Source: Streptomyces hayashii (GTDB lineage Bacteria > Actinomycetota > Actinomycetes > Streptomycetales > Streptomycetaceae). From it: a DNA stretch of 64,000 nt. Numbering within the stretch: position 1 is the stretch's first letter; the number at the start of each line of letters is the position of its first letter. A program made the translations under genes and the position numbers. The stretch spans positions 1 to 64,000 of the forward strand of contig NZ_JAHHIU010000055.1 in NCBI RefSeq assembly GCF_024539815.1, in the 5' to 3' direction. A model generated the notes under the pieces. That model was not told where the DNA came from, did no database searches, and saw only the letters and a program-made list of their open reading frames with translations. Positions 17,347-25,183 of this stretch are shown here, piece after piece.

Positions 17347-17371
17347 TTGACTGGCTGCCAGCCAACTATAC
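17347..17371 (-). promoter_or_regulatory. TetR operator and -10 box
   Basis: TTGACTGGC (17347-17355) and GCCAGCCAA (17357-17365) form a 19-bp palindrome with one mismatch. The minus-strand -10 box TATAGT (17365-17370) abuts it, placing the operator on the transcription start of the TetR gene. A further GGAACC/GGTTCC inverted repeat (17376-17393) lies in the -35 region. Confidence 0.75.
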
Positions 17372-17517
17372 TCAGGAACCCCGGTCGGTTCCGTAACGGA
17401 GTCCGCCGGGCTGCCGCCTGCTCTGGGCGACGCGGGGGATCGTCCAGAGTGGGCGTGCTTCTCCCGTAATGGTGTCCTGAGGCTACCGTCGCCGGTGCGT
17501 ACGCAGGGCTCCTCGGC

Positions 17518-18207
17518 TCAGCCCACCAGCTCCAGCACCGGCCGTAGCCCGTCCGGGCGTTCCGCCGTCGGCAGATGCTCCACGAAGTGCACCGCACAGC
17601 CCAGCGCGGCCGCTCCGCCGTCGGCCGACGGGTCGTCACCCACCATCAGGGTCGTGCGAGGGTCGGCTCCCAACTCCTCGCACGCGATCGTGAACAGCCG
17701 TGCGTCCGGCTTCTGCACGCCGTGCTCGTACGACAGCGTGTACGTGTCGACGTACGCGTCCAGCCCGTGCTCCCGGAACACGGGCCGCAGGTCCCAGCCG
17801 ATGTTGCTGATCACGCCCACGCGCAGACCGTGCTCGCGCAACCCGCTCAGCACGGCGAGGGCGTCGGGATACGGGGACCAGGCGGCCGGCGTCATGTGGC
17901 GGTCGTACAGGGCGTCGTGCAACGCCGGGTCCGGCAACGGCACCTGACGGCACAGACCGGTGAACGCGGCTCGGTGCAGCTCCGCGCTCGCGTCCCGCAT
18001 CCGCCACAGCTCGGCCAGCTCGTCCGGCACCCGGACGGGAGACGCCCCGCCCGGCAGCGCGCCGGCCGCTTCCAGAGCCCGCGCTTTCTCGGCCAGCTCC
18101 GGTCCGGGCATCGCGACGCCCGCCGCGCCCAGCACCGACCGCAACCAGGACTCGGCGGACTCGATGCGGAAGAGGGTTCCGGAGAAGTCGAACAGCACGC
18201 TCGTCAT
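17518..18207 (-). CDS. HAD-superfamily hydrolase
   Basis: A 229-residue haloacid-dehalogenase-like phosphatase. Motif I is FDFSGTLF (residues 6-13) with the nucleophilic Asp; in most HADs motif I is DxDGT, here DFSGT, so the second acid is replaced by Ser. Motif II is VGVISNIG, and motif III/IV is HGVQKPDARLF with VGDDPSADGGAA. Substrate unknown; a small-metabolite phosphatase is likely. The ATG at 18207 has no good ribosome-binding site but TAGGAT sits at 18215-18220, 7 nt upstream, consistent with a leaderless mRNA. The reading frame extends to 18432 through the 32-bp repeats, which I consider non-coding. Confidence 0.88.
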   Translation of the reverse strand: MTSVLFDFSGTLFRIESAESWLRSVLGAAGVAMPGPELAEKARALEAAGALPGGASPVRVPDELAELWRMRDASAELHRAAFTGLCRQVPLPDPALHDALYDRHMTPAAWSPYPDALAVLSGLREHGLRVGVISNIGWDLRPVFREHGLDAYVDTYTLSYEHGVQKPDARLFTIACEELGADPRTTLMVGDDPSADGGAAALGCAVHFVEHLPTAERPDGLRPVLELVG

Positions 18208-18550
18208 GACAGCGATCCTATGAAGTCCGCCTGCCCTGCCGCCCGTTATTCCGGACGTCCGCCTGTCCGGCCGCCCGTTATTCCGGACGTCCGGCAGCCC
18301 TGACGCTCGGCATTCCGGACGACCGGCGGCCCGGCCGTGCGGGCGGCCCGCGGGGTGCCGACGGGGAGTTCGGGCCGGTGCGCGGCCGTGGTGAACGCGC
18401 GGGGCCGTGCGCCTGCTCCGATGTGACGGCATTTCGTCCGGCGGCGTGGGGCGCCAGGCCCGCGCCCCGGTCGACGAGCCGGCCGCCGCCGTGGGCGACC
18501 GGCCGTGGTGCGGCAGGCGACCTCGCGCCGCCTGCCGCGCCCCGGCCGGG
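18208..18550. other. Intergenic region with direct repeats
   Basis: About 340 bases between the HAD and PAP2 genes, both on the minus strand. It holds the 32-bp-spaced repeats at 18239-18293, the HAD -10 box, and otherwise GC-rich sequence with no credible gene. Confidence 0.6.
18239..18293 (+). repeat. Two 23-bp direct repeats, 32-bp period
   Basis: Exact 23-bp copies at 18239-18261 and 18271-18293, each ending in the palindrome-containing CCGGACGTCCG; a degenerate third copy (ATTCCGGACGACCGG) follows near 18312. Located just upstream of the HAD gene promoter. Confidence 0.8.
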
Positions 18551-19222
18551 TCAGAAGCGCCGACGCGGGTGCGCCGCGATCGCCAGTGCTGCCACCATGG
18601 CTCCGAGCAGCCAGCCGGCCAGGACGTCCGAGGGCCAGTGCACCCCGAGCCAGATCCTCGTCAGCCCCACGCCCGCCACGGAGATCACCGCCAGCGTCAG
18701 GGCCGTACGCCACAGGACGGGGCCGGCGCCGTGCCGATGCAGGACCCACAGCAGGAGACCGGCCACCACCGTGGCGGTCAGGGCGTGTCCGGAGGGGTAT
18801 GCCGCGTAGTGCGCCGAGTCGACGGGGTCGGGCCAGACCGGACGGGCACGGCCGACCGCGGCCTTGAGCGCCTGCTGGATCAGCGTGCCCAGCGCGGCCA
18901 CGGCCGCCAGCCAGCCGGCGGTCCACCAGTCGGCGTGCCGCCACACCAGCCACACGGCCACCGCCGCGCCCAGCAGGCGCATGGTCACCGGATCCCAGAC
19001 CCAGTCGGTGAGGATGCGGCAGACCCGGGTGGCGTCGGGATCGGCGACGGCCCAGCGGTGGGTGGCGCGGGCGACATCGCGGTCGGCGGCCATCAGAGGG
19101 CCCCACTCGCCCACGACCGGGACGAGAAGGAGAACGGAGCACAGGCCCAGGACCAGGGCGACGTGGGCGGCCGTTCGCCGGGCGACGGGACGGGGCGGGG
19201 AGTCGGTGGACGGGTAGTGCAT
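18551..19222 (-). CDS. PAP2-family phosphatase, integral membrane
   Basis: A 223-residue membrane phosphatase with about six transmembrane helices. The three PAP2 signature motifs are complete: KAAVGRARP (motif 1), YPSGHALTA (motif 2) and TRIWLGVHWPSDVLAG (motif 3), with the catalytic His residues present. Likely substrates are lipid phosphates such as undecaprenyl pyrophosphate or phosphatidic acid, acting on the outer face. The ATG at 19222 has GAGGATCG upstream. It is a separate unit on the same strand as the M56 peptidase gene. Confidence 0.93.
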   Translation of the reverse strand: MHYPSTDSPPRPVARRTAAHVALVLGLCSVLLLVPVVGEWGPLMAADRDVARATHRWAVADPDATRVCRILTDWVWDPVTMRLLGAAVAVWLVWRHADWWTAGWLAAVAALGTLIQQALKAAVGRARPVWPDPVDSAHYAAYPSGHALTATVVAGLLLWVLHRHGAGPVLWRTALTLAVISVAGVGLTRIWLGVHWPSDVLAGWLLGAMVAALAIAAHPRRRF

Positions 19223-19300
19223 ACGACGATCCTCGCCGACCGAGGGCGTGAGAGGCGAACCCCGGGTGGACGGGGGGCTCCCGGGCGGCCCGGCAGGCGG

Positions 19301-20236
19301 TCAGCCCAGGGCGCGCAGCCCCGGCACCAGCGCCACCAGCACCGGGATCACCGGAACCAGGGAGGCGGCCGCCGTCAGCCGCAGCCTGCGGCCCGCGGTG
19401 AGCCGGTCGGGTGCGGTGAGCAACCGGTGCACGCGCTGGGGCAGATGGGCCCGAGGCGCGGGGGAGGGGCCGAACACGCCCCGGCCCTCGTTGAGTTCGA
19501 CCAGGGCCAGCGCGGTCGTCATCCGCCCGAAGCGGCGCGAGGCCATGTCGTCGGCGGACAGTTCGACCAGCCGGTGCATCTCGTCACGGAACGCGGCGAA
19601 CACCGGAACCCGGGGGAACCCGGTGGCCAGCGCCGTCGAGCAGTGCAGCAGCCAGTCGTGCCGTGCCTGGGCGTGTCCCTGCTCGTGCGCGAGCACGGCA
19701 TCCAGCTGACGTCCCTTCAGCCGACGCAACGCGCCCGTGCTCACCACCAGTTGGGGCGACGCACCCGGCAGCCACCACGCTTCGGGCCGCTCGCCCTCCA
19801 GTACCAGCAGGCTGCCGGGTGTGGCCTTCTCGCCGGGCAACAGCGGTGCCCGCAGGCGGAGTTCGGTGGTCCGGGACCTGCGGTGGGTCCGGCTGCGGAA
19901 GACCTCCCGCACCAGCATCGTCCCGCTCCACAGTCCGCCGCAGGCGAGCGCGACCGCGGTCGCCGGGGCCCAGGGGCCGGCCGCTCCCAGCGTGTACGCC
20001 TCCACCACCGCCCTCGGGGCCGGGGCGAAGAGCTGCCCGCGCACGGCCTGCCAGGCGGCCGCCGCGCTGAGCGTCATCGACAGCGCACAGCACAGCAGGA
20101 CCGCGCCGACCACGCACTGCCACGCCCACAGGGCGACCACCGGTTCGCGGTCCGGCCAGTCGGCCCGGGCGATCAGCCGGGGGGCGGCCACAGCGGTCAG
20201 CACGCCGAACAGCAGCAGGACCGCGGGGACCATCAT
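19301..20236 (-). CDS. M56-family membrane metallopeptidase (BlaR1-like)
   Basis: A 311-residue membrane protein with about four transmembrane helices and a cytoplasmic-side zinc peptidase motif AHEQGHAQARHDW (HExxH). This is the M56/BlaR1 sensor-protease family, which in Streptomyces often pairs with a BlaI-type repressor; none is adjacent here. The C-terminal penicillin-sensor domain of true BlaR1 is absent. I chose the ATG at 20236: TAGGGT at 20244-20249 lies exactly 7 nt upstream, as in a leaderless mRNA. A GTG at 20245 is the alternative start. The DUF5134 gene lies 88 bp upstream on the same strand. Confidence 0.88.
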   Translation of the reverse strand: MMVPAVLLLFGVLTAVAAPRLIARADWPDREPVVALWAWQCVVGAVLLCCALSMTLSAAAAWQAVRGQLFAPAPRAVVEAYTLGAAGPWAPATAVALACGGLWSGTMLVREVFRSRTHRRSRTTELRLRAPLLPGEKATPGSLLVLEGERPEAWWLPGASPQLVVSTGALRRLKGRQLDAVLAHEQGHAQARHDWLLHCSTALATGFPRVPVFAAFRDEMHRLVELSADDMASRRFGRMTTALALVELNEGRGVFGPSPAPRAHLPQRVHRLLTAPDRLTAGRRLRLTAAASLVPVIPVLVALVPGLRALG

Positions 20237-20323
20237 GGGCAGCACCCTATGAGCGGCGCACCGCTCAGCGGTACGCCTTCCGTCGGCGAAGTGACGCAGG
20301 CCACGCCCGCCCCGACTCCGGGC

Positions 20324-20869
20324 TCACATCGTGAGCAGCATGGCGAGCATGCCGATGCCCATCGACAGACGGCAGGCCCGCGCCACTTCGGGCCGATCGC
20401 CCCAGGCGACGGCGGCCCCGCCGGCCCCGGCGGCGGTCGGCAGCAGCCGCACGCCCGCGAGGAGGACGTAGCCGGTGAAGTACGCCAGCAGGGCACCCGT
20501 CAGCAGCGGGACTCCCGAGCCGCCGTGTCCGTGTGCGTGAGCCGGCGTCCCGGCCATCACGGCAGCCATGTACACCATGGCTCCGGCGCCCACCAGATGA
20601 TGCAGATGATGCGCGCCGGTCCGGGCCGACCACAGCGCCCGCAGGGCCGCCGCGCCGAAGACCGCGGCGTAGGCGGGCCACGCCCATGCCGGCGGGGTGA
20701 AGACGGCCGGCGGCACGGCCATCGCGGCCATCCCGAAGCCCATCAGCGCCTCGCCGCCCGCGGCTCTGCGTTGTTCCTCGACCCCGCTGCGCATCCGCAG
20801 CAGGCAGTACGCCCCCGTCGCCGCACACAGCGCGACCAGCAGCCAGCCGGGCGAAGCCGGTCCGTGCAC
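20324..20869 (-). CDS. DUF5134-family integral membrane protein
   Basis: A 181-residue membrane protein with about five hydrophobic segments and a His-rich loop (GAHHLHHLVG and AHAHGHGG), the pattern of the actinobacterial DUF5134 family, whose function is unknown. The His clusters hint at metal binding. The GTG at 20869 has GGGGGAGGT just upstream. Directly in front of it is an 11-bp tandem-repeat tract. In Streptomyces such genes often sit beside M56 peptidase genes, as here. The frame to 21070 encodes the repeats and is not counted. Confidence 0.85.
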   Translation of the reverse strand: MHGPASPGWLLVALCAATGAYCLLRMRSGVEEQRRAAGGEALMGFGMAAMAVPPAVFTPPAWAWPAYAAVFGAAALRALWSARTGAHHLHHLVGAGAMVYMAAVMAGTPAHAHGHGGSGVPLLTGALLAYFTGYVLLAGVRLLPTAAGAGGAAVAWGDRPEVARACRLSMGIGMLAMLLTM

Positions 20870-20900
20870 GCGCACCTCCCCCGCTCGACGTTCACCGACG

Positions 20901-20989
20901 GCTCGGCATCCGCTCGGCATCCGCTCGGCATCCGCTCGGCATCCGCTCGGCGTCCGCTCGGCGTTCGACTCGCTGTCCGCTCGGCGTCC
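20901..20989 (+). repeat. 11-bp tandem repeat (GCTCGGCATCC)
   Basis: Four exact GCTCGGCATCC units (20901-20944) followed by three or four variants (GCTCGGCGTCC and similar) to 20989. The unit equals about one helical turn. It lies between the divergent DUF5134 and FUSC genes. Confidence 0.9.
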
Positions 20990-21078
20990 GCCGTCGAGGG
21001 ATGCGATGCCCGCGCCGTGCCGCGCGCACGCGGGCGCAAGGGTGTACACGGGGAGCATCCGAGGGAGCACGAAAATAA

Positions 21079-21090
21079 TTTACGGGTAAA
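21079..21090. promoter_or_regulatory. AT-rich palindrome upstream of FUSC-MarR operon
   Basis: TTTACGGGTAAA has perfect 5-bp arms around GG, in the only AT-rich stretch of the region and just upstream of the -10-like TAAATT (21099-21104). It is a candidate site for the MarR regulator encoded by the operon. Confidence 0.5.
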
Positions 21091-21111
21091 ACACATGCTA
21101 AATTGATGGTC

Positions 21112-22830
21112 ATGAGCAGTGCGACCCCCCAGCGCCCCCGGCCCCGGCCCCGACGCCGACCGCGGCACCGGCCCGAACCCCGAAGGCGCCATGGACTGCG
21201 TTTCCCGCTCTCCGGCGTCCTGCGGCTGGGCCACCCCTCGGACATCTGGTTCAAGCCCGCTCTGAGCGTGATCGCCGCGGTCGCCCCGCCGAACCTGATC
21301 CTGCTGGCCCTCGGGCGGCTGGACCTCGCCATGTACACGATGGCCGGATCCCTGTGCGCCCTCTACGCCCACAACCGCCCTTACGCGGCCCGGGCCCGCG
21401 TGCTGGCCTGGGTGGTCCTGGGCATGACCGGCGGCCTGGCCGTCGCCCTGCTCACCGCCTCGCTCACCGCGTCCCCCGTCGTCCTGGTCACCGTCGGCGC
21501 ACTGCTCGCGGCCGCGCAGAAGGCTCTGTGCGACGCGACCCGTCTCGGGCCGCCCGGCAATGTGGTCCTCACCTTCATCAGCTCCGCCTCGCTGTTCGTG
21601 CCGCAGACCCCGGCCCAGGTCCCCGGCCCTCTCGGGCTGGCTCTCGCCGCCGGAGGCTGGGCCTGGCTGATCGGCATGGCGCCCCGACCGGCGCGCCCGC
21701 ACGGTCCCGAGCGACGCGCCACCGCGCATGCCCTGAACGCGGCCGCCGCCCACGTCGACGCGCATGCGGCGGGCGACGGCGAAGGCCGGGCCCGCGCCGC
21801 GGCGGCCGCCGCCGTGCACGCCGCCTGGCAGACCCTCCTGTCGGCCCGCGCGGGGGAGACGCGCCGAGGCCTGGAGCGGCTCGTCGTGCGGGCCGAGATC
21901 GCCCTCGCCGCCCCCGCCGACACCGACCCGGCACGGCTGCGCGACTGGGCCCGCGAGCTGCGCGGAACCGCACCCGTCCCGCGCCCCGACGATCTCGTCG
22001 ACGACGACGAGCTCATCGGAGTCGACGCCGAACTCGCCTCCGACCGCCCGCCGTTGAAGCACCGCCTCGGCCCACTCGCACCCATCGCGGCACGCACGGC
22101 CCTGGGCTGCGCCCTCGCCGGATACGCCTCCCTCACCCTCGGGGTCGGACGGCCCTACTGGGCCCTGGTCACCGCCGCGTCCCTCTACCAGGCGAACGTG
22201 ACCCTCACCTGGAGCCGCGCTGTTCAGCGCGTCGTCGGCAACCTCGTCGGCGTACTCGCCTTCGCCGCGCTGGTCCCGCTCGCCCACCTGGCCCAGGCGG
22301 CCCTGGTCCTGGTCTGTCTCGCCCTCAACTTCGGCGCGGAGGCGCTGATCAGCCGCAACTACTGGCTCGGCAGCGTCTGCGTGACCCCGATGGCCCTGCT
22401 CATCACCGAGTTCGCACAGGCCCAGGACCCGGGCCGACTCATCTCCGAGCGGATCGTGGACACCCTCGTCGGCGCCGTGGTCGGTCTCGCCGCCGCGATC
22501 GCCGTCACCAACCGCCGGGCCGGCGACCGTCTCGAAAACGCCCTGACGGCGGTCGAACGGGCCCGGGAGCACGCCGCCCGCCTGCCGGTGGAGCCGCCTC
22601 CCACCGCCGGAGCCCTGGACGCGGCCCGCCGCGACCTCGCCGCCGCCCTGGTCGACCTCCGCGCCGTCGCCGACGCCGCGGCCGGCGAGTGGTGGCAGCG
22701 CGCCCTCCCCCAGGAGCGGGTCGTGACGGCCGAACAGTCGGGACACCGTACGCTCGCGGCGACGGTACGGCGCCAGGGGCTGCTCCTGGACCGGGATGCG
22801 GGCACGAGAGCGGAGGACGTACGGCGATGA
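21112..22830 (+). CDS. FUSC-family transporter (aromatic-acid exporter type)
   Basis: A 572-residue inner-membrane protein of the fusaric-acid-resistance/aromatic-acid-exporter family. Two transmembrane bundles are visible, at about residues 40-160 and 330-470, separated by a cytoplasmic helical region, with an Arg/Pro-rich N-terminal 30 residues. The second half has the FUSC-like RPYWALVTAASLYQANV and GNLVGVLAF segments. It probably exports hydrophobic or aromatic compounds. No ribosome-binding site is seen; TAAATT at 21099-21104 is 7 nt before the ATG at 21112, so a leaderless start is preferred to the ATG at 21106. It overlaps the MarR gene by ATGA. Confidence 0.9.
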   Translation: MSSATPQRPRPRPRRRPRHRPEPRRRHGLRFPLSGVLRLGHPSDIWFKPALSVIAAVAPPNLILLALGRLDLAMYTMAGSLCALYAHNRPYAARARVLAWVVLGMTGGLAVALLTASLTASPVVLVTVGALLAAAQKALCDATRLGPPGNVVLTFISSASLFVPQTPAQVPGPLGLALAAGGWAWLIGMAPRPARPHGPERRATAHALNAAAAHVDAHAAGDGEGRARAAAAAAVHAAWQTLLSARAGETRRGLERLVVRAEIALAAPADTDPARLRDWARELRGTAPVPRPDDLVDDDELIGVDAELASDRPPLKHRLGPLAPIAARTALGCALAGYASLTLGVGRPYWALVTAASLYQANVTLTWSRAVQRVVGNLVGVLAFAALVPLAHLAQAALVLVCLALNFGAEALISRNYWLGSVCVTPMALLITEFAQAQDPGRLISERIVDTLVGAVVGLAAAIAVTNRRAGDRLENALTAVERAREHAARLPVEPPPTAGALDAARRDLAAALVDLRAVADAAAGEWWQRALPQERVVTAEQSGHRTLAATVRRQGLLLDRDAGTRAEDVRR

Positions 22831-23546
22831 CGGCGACGCAGGGACGCGCGGCGGCCGGCGACGGGGCACAGGAGGGCTCCGCGGACGGCGACGGGAACGC
22901 CCCGGGGGGACGCCCTGCGGCCGAGGACACGACCGCGACCGGCGACCCGACCGGCACCGGCGACACGACCGCCACCGACGACCCGGCCACGGACCGCGAC
23001 CAGGCGGGCCGCGACGACCGGGCCGCGGGCGGCGACCCGGCGAGGAACGACACGGTCGCCGCCGTCGTGCGGCAGTGGCAGACCGTCCGGCCCGACCTGG
23101 ACACCGGCCCCATGGAGATCATCGGCCGGGTCAACCGCTGCGCCGCCCTGCTCCAGCAGGCCGAGGACGCGCCCCTGCGGGGAGTCGGACTCAGCCGGCC
23201 CGAGTTCGACCTGCTCGGCGCGCTGCGCCGCACCGGTCATGAGCTGACCCCGGGCGAGCTGGCCCGCGAGACCTTCTCCTCCGGGGCCGCCGTCACCAAA
23301 CGCCTCAAGCAGCTCACCGAGCGCGGCCTCGTGGAACGCCGCGGTGACACCCGCGACCGACGGGTCGCCCACCTCCGCCTCACGGAGGCCGGCCGGGACC
23401 TGGTGGACGGCGTCCTGCCCGAGCAGCTCGCCTACGAGAGCGCCGTCCTGTCCGCGCTGGACGACGGCAGCCAGGGCGAACTGGCCGACCTGCTGGGCGA
23501 GTTGCTCAGCAGGCTGGAGGGGCACATGCGGGGCTTGCGGGTCTGA
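22827..23546 (+). CDS. MarR-family transcriptional regulator
   Basis: A 239-residue MarR repressor whose first 75 residues are a disordered Asp/Gly/Thr/Ala-rich extension (TATGDPTGTGDTTATDDPAT), unusual for the family. The winged helix follows: LSRPEFDLLGALRR, ELTPGELARETFSSGAAVTKRLKQL, then the wing VERRGDTRDRRVAHLRLTEAG. Its ATG overlaps the FUSC stop (ATGA), so it is translationally coupled and presumably controls the exporter in response to the exported compound. A later start would remove the tail, but none is marked by a ribosome-binding site. Confidence 0.9.
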   Translation: MTATQGRAAAGDGAQEGSADGDGNAPGGRPAAEDTTATGDPTGTGDTTATDDPATDRDQAGRDDRAAGGDPARNDTVAAVVRQWQTVRPDLDTGPMEIIGRVNRCAALLQQAEDAPLRGVGLSRPEFDLLGALRRTGHELTPGELARETFSSGAAVTKRLKQLTERGLVERRGDTRDRRVAHLRLTEAGRDLVDGVLPEQLAYESAVLSALDDGSQGELADLLGELLSRLEGHMRGLRV

Positions 23547-23666
23547 GCGGCGGTCTCGCCGACGACGAGGCCACCCCGAGGGGACGAGGCCGCCCCCGAG
23601 GGGTCGGGCCGCGCCGTCGCGCGTCACGAGGGGGCTGTGCCGCCGCGCTCCGCCGCCGCGCGAGGT

Positions 23667-24431
23667 TCACTCGTCGTAGCCCGCGCGGTACACGCCGAAG
23701 ACCGCGCCCGGCGGGTCCCGGAGCACGGCGATCCGCGGCCCGTCCGGCACGGAGGTCGGTTCCATCAGGACGGTGCCGCCCGCCTCGACGGCCGTCCGCG
23801 TGGAGGCGTCCACGTCGGCCGCCGCGAAGTACGGCAGCCAGTGCGGCGGCACCTCCGGCGGGAACTTCTCGTCCATGGTGATCATGCCCCCGAAGTCGGC
23901 CCCGCCGACGCCCCACTGCACGTAGTTCTCCGAGGAGCCGACGGTCCAGCCGAACACCGTGGAGTAGAAGGTCTCCGCCCGCTCCGGATCACGGGTCAGC
24001 AGCTCGACCCAGCCGAGCGAGCCCGGCGCGTTGAAGAGCCCGGCCCCCGGGAAGGTCCGTGCCTGCCACAGCTGGAACGCGGCGCCGGCCGGATCCAGGG
24101 CGACGACGAAACGGCCCACGTCGAAGACGTCCATCGGACCGACCAGCACCTTGCCGCCGGCCTCCGTGACCAGCCGTGCGCTGACGTCCGCGTCGGTCAC
24201 CGCGAACGACACGCTCCAGGCGCACGGCTGCGCCTGCTGATAGAGGGGAGTGAGCGCGGCGACGGCGGCCTCGCCGAGGTGCGCGACCGTGTATCCGCCC
24301 GCCTCCTGCCGCGGATCCGTCTGCGCGCGCCAGCCGAACAGTTCCGCGTAGAACCGCTTCGCTTCCTGGAGGTCACTGGTCCCCAGCTCGGCCCAGCAGG
24401 GCCCGCCGGGCACCGGCGCGTCGAGCTTCAT
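23667..24431 (-). CDS. Two-domain VOC-family protein (glyoxalase-like)
   Basis: A 254-residue protein with two vicinal-oxygen-chelate domains: residues 10-125 (PCWAELGTSDLQEAKRFYAELFGW to DPAGAAFQLWQ) and 135-250 (LGWVELLTRDPERAETFYSTVFGW to DPPGAVFGVYRAG). Such tandem VOC proteins are common in Streptomyces, often with unknown substrate; some bind or hydroxylate-protect small toxic compounds. The usual metal-ligand positions are partly replaced, so enzymatic activity is uncertain. The ATG at 24431 follows GGAAGGAAC. It is monocistronic. Confidence 0.92.
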   Translation of the reverse strand: MKLDAPVPGGPCWAELGTSDLQEAKRFYAELFGWRAQTDPRQEAGGYTVAHLGEAAVAALTPLYQQAQPCAWSVSFAVTDADVSARLVTEAGGKVLVGPMDVFDVGRFVVALDPAGAAFQLWQARTFPGAGLFNAPGSLGWVELLTRDPERAETFYSTVFGWTVGSSENYVQWGVGGADFGGMITMDEKFPPEVPPHWLPYFAAADVDASTRTAVEAGGTVLMEPTSVPDGPRIAVLRDPPGAVFGVYRAGYDE

Positions 24432-24641
24432 GACGTTCCTTCCGACAAGGGGACCCCTTCCAGCACGCTAAGCCTCGCCCCGGACGACGGCATCCGCTGA
24501 CCGTCACGGCCCGGAATCCCCGGGCCGGAGGACGCGGGACGGTCGGGACGGACGGCTCGGGGAGGGCGCCGAGGGCACGGTGCCGGGTCGGCGTGCGCCC
24601 GCGGAGCCGGAGGCGAGATCTCCGAACCGAACCGACCCGAC

Positions 24642-24701
24642 CCGAACCGAATCGAAGGGAACCGACCCGAATCGAAGGGAAGCGAACCGAATCGAAGGGA
24701 A
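24642..24701 (+). repeat. Three tandem 20-bp repeats
   Basis: Copies at 24642-24661, 24662-24681 and 24682-24701, each ending in CGAATCGAAGGGAA and differing only at one or two of the first six bases. Degenerate CCGAAC/CCGACC units precede them from about 24622. They begin 11 bp beyond the stop of the single-domain VOC gene. Confidence 0.9.
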
Positions 24702-24711
24702 GCGGAGCTGA

Positions 24712-25110
24712 TCAGATGCCCGGGCGGTATCGCATCGGGTGGTCCTCGGGCACCTCCACCAGCACGATCGGGATGCCGTCGGGATCCGCGATCCACATCT
24801 CGACCAGACCCCACGGCTCCTTCACCGGAGGGCGGACGATCTCGACCCCCTGAGTCCGCAGCTCGTCGTGCGCCGCCGTCACGTCCGCGACCTGAAGCCA
24901 CAGCCGTACCGCGGGGTCGGGCGGCATCGGCGTCCGGGCGCGGCCGGAGAGCTCCAGGAAACCGCCGCCGAGGAAGTAGACGACTCCGCGCTCCGGTCCC
25001 GTGCCGAACTCGCGGAAGACGGCCAGCCCCAGGCGCTCCCCGTAGAAGGCGCGGGAGCGTTCGGGATCGGTGGGGCGGAGCAAGGTCCTGCTGCTGAGTA
25101 CATGCACCAT
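24712..25110 (-). CDS. Single-domain VOC-family protein
   Basis: A 132-residue glyoxalase/bleomycin-resistance-like protein: RTLLRPTDPERSRAFYGERLGLAVF at the N-terminus, then a GRARTPMPPDP loop and the closing strand MWIADPDGIPIVLVEVP. It probably binds or converts a small hydrophobic compound. The start at 25110 has no ribosome-binding site, but TAGGCT at 25119-25124 lies 8 nt upstream, suggesting a leaderless mRNA. It is divergent from the GNAT gene with mirrored -10 boxes. Its stop codon lies only 11 bp from the 20-bp repeat array. Confidence 0.9.
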   Translation of the reverse strand: MVHVLSSRTLLRPTDPERSRAFYGERLGLAVFREFGTGPERGVVYFLGGGFLELSGRARTPMPPDPAVRLWLQVADVTAAHDELRTQGVEIVRPPVKEPWGLVEMWIADPDGIPIVLVEVPEDHPMRYRPGI

Positions 25111-25117
25111 GCACCCT

Positions 25118-25143
25118 GAGCCTACCGGCGCGGAGTTAGGCTC
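25118..25143. promoter_or_regulatory. Mirrored -10 boxes of the VOC and GNAT genes
   Basis: GAGCCTA (25118-25124) and TAGGCTC (25137-25143) are exact reverse complements 12 bp apart. Each supplies a TAGGCT -10 element pointing outward, one for the VOC gene and one for the GNAT gene. Confidence 0.5.
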
Positions 25144-25183
25144 ATCGGTGCCCCTGACATGTCAGAGACCGGAGATCGCCCGC

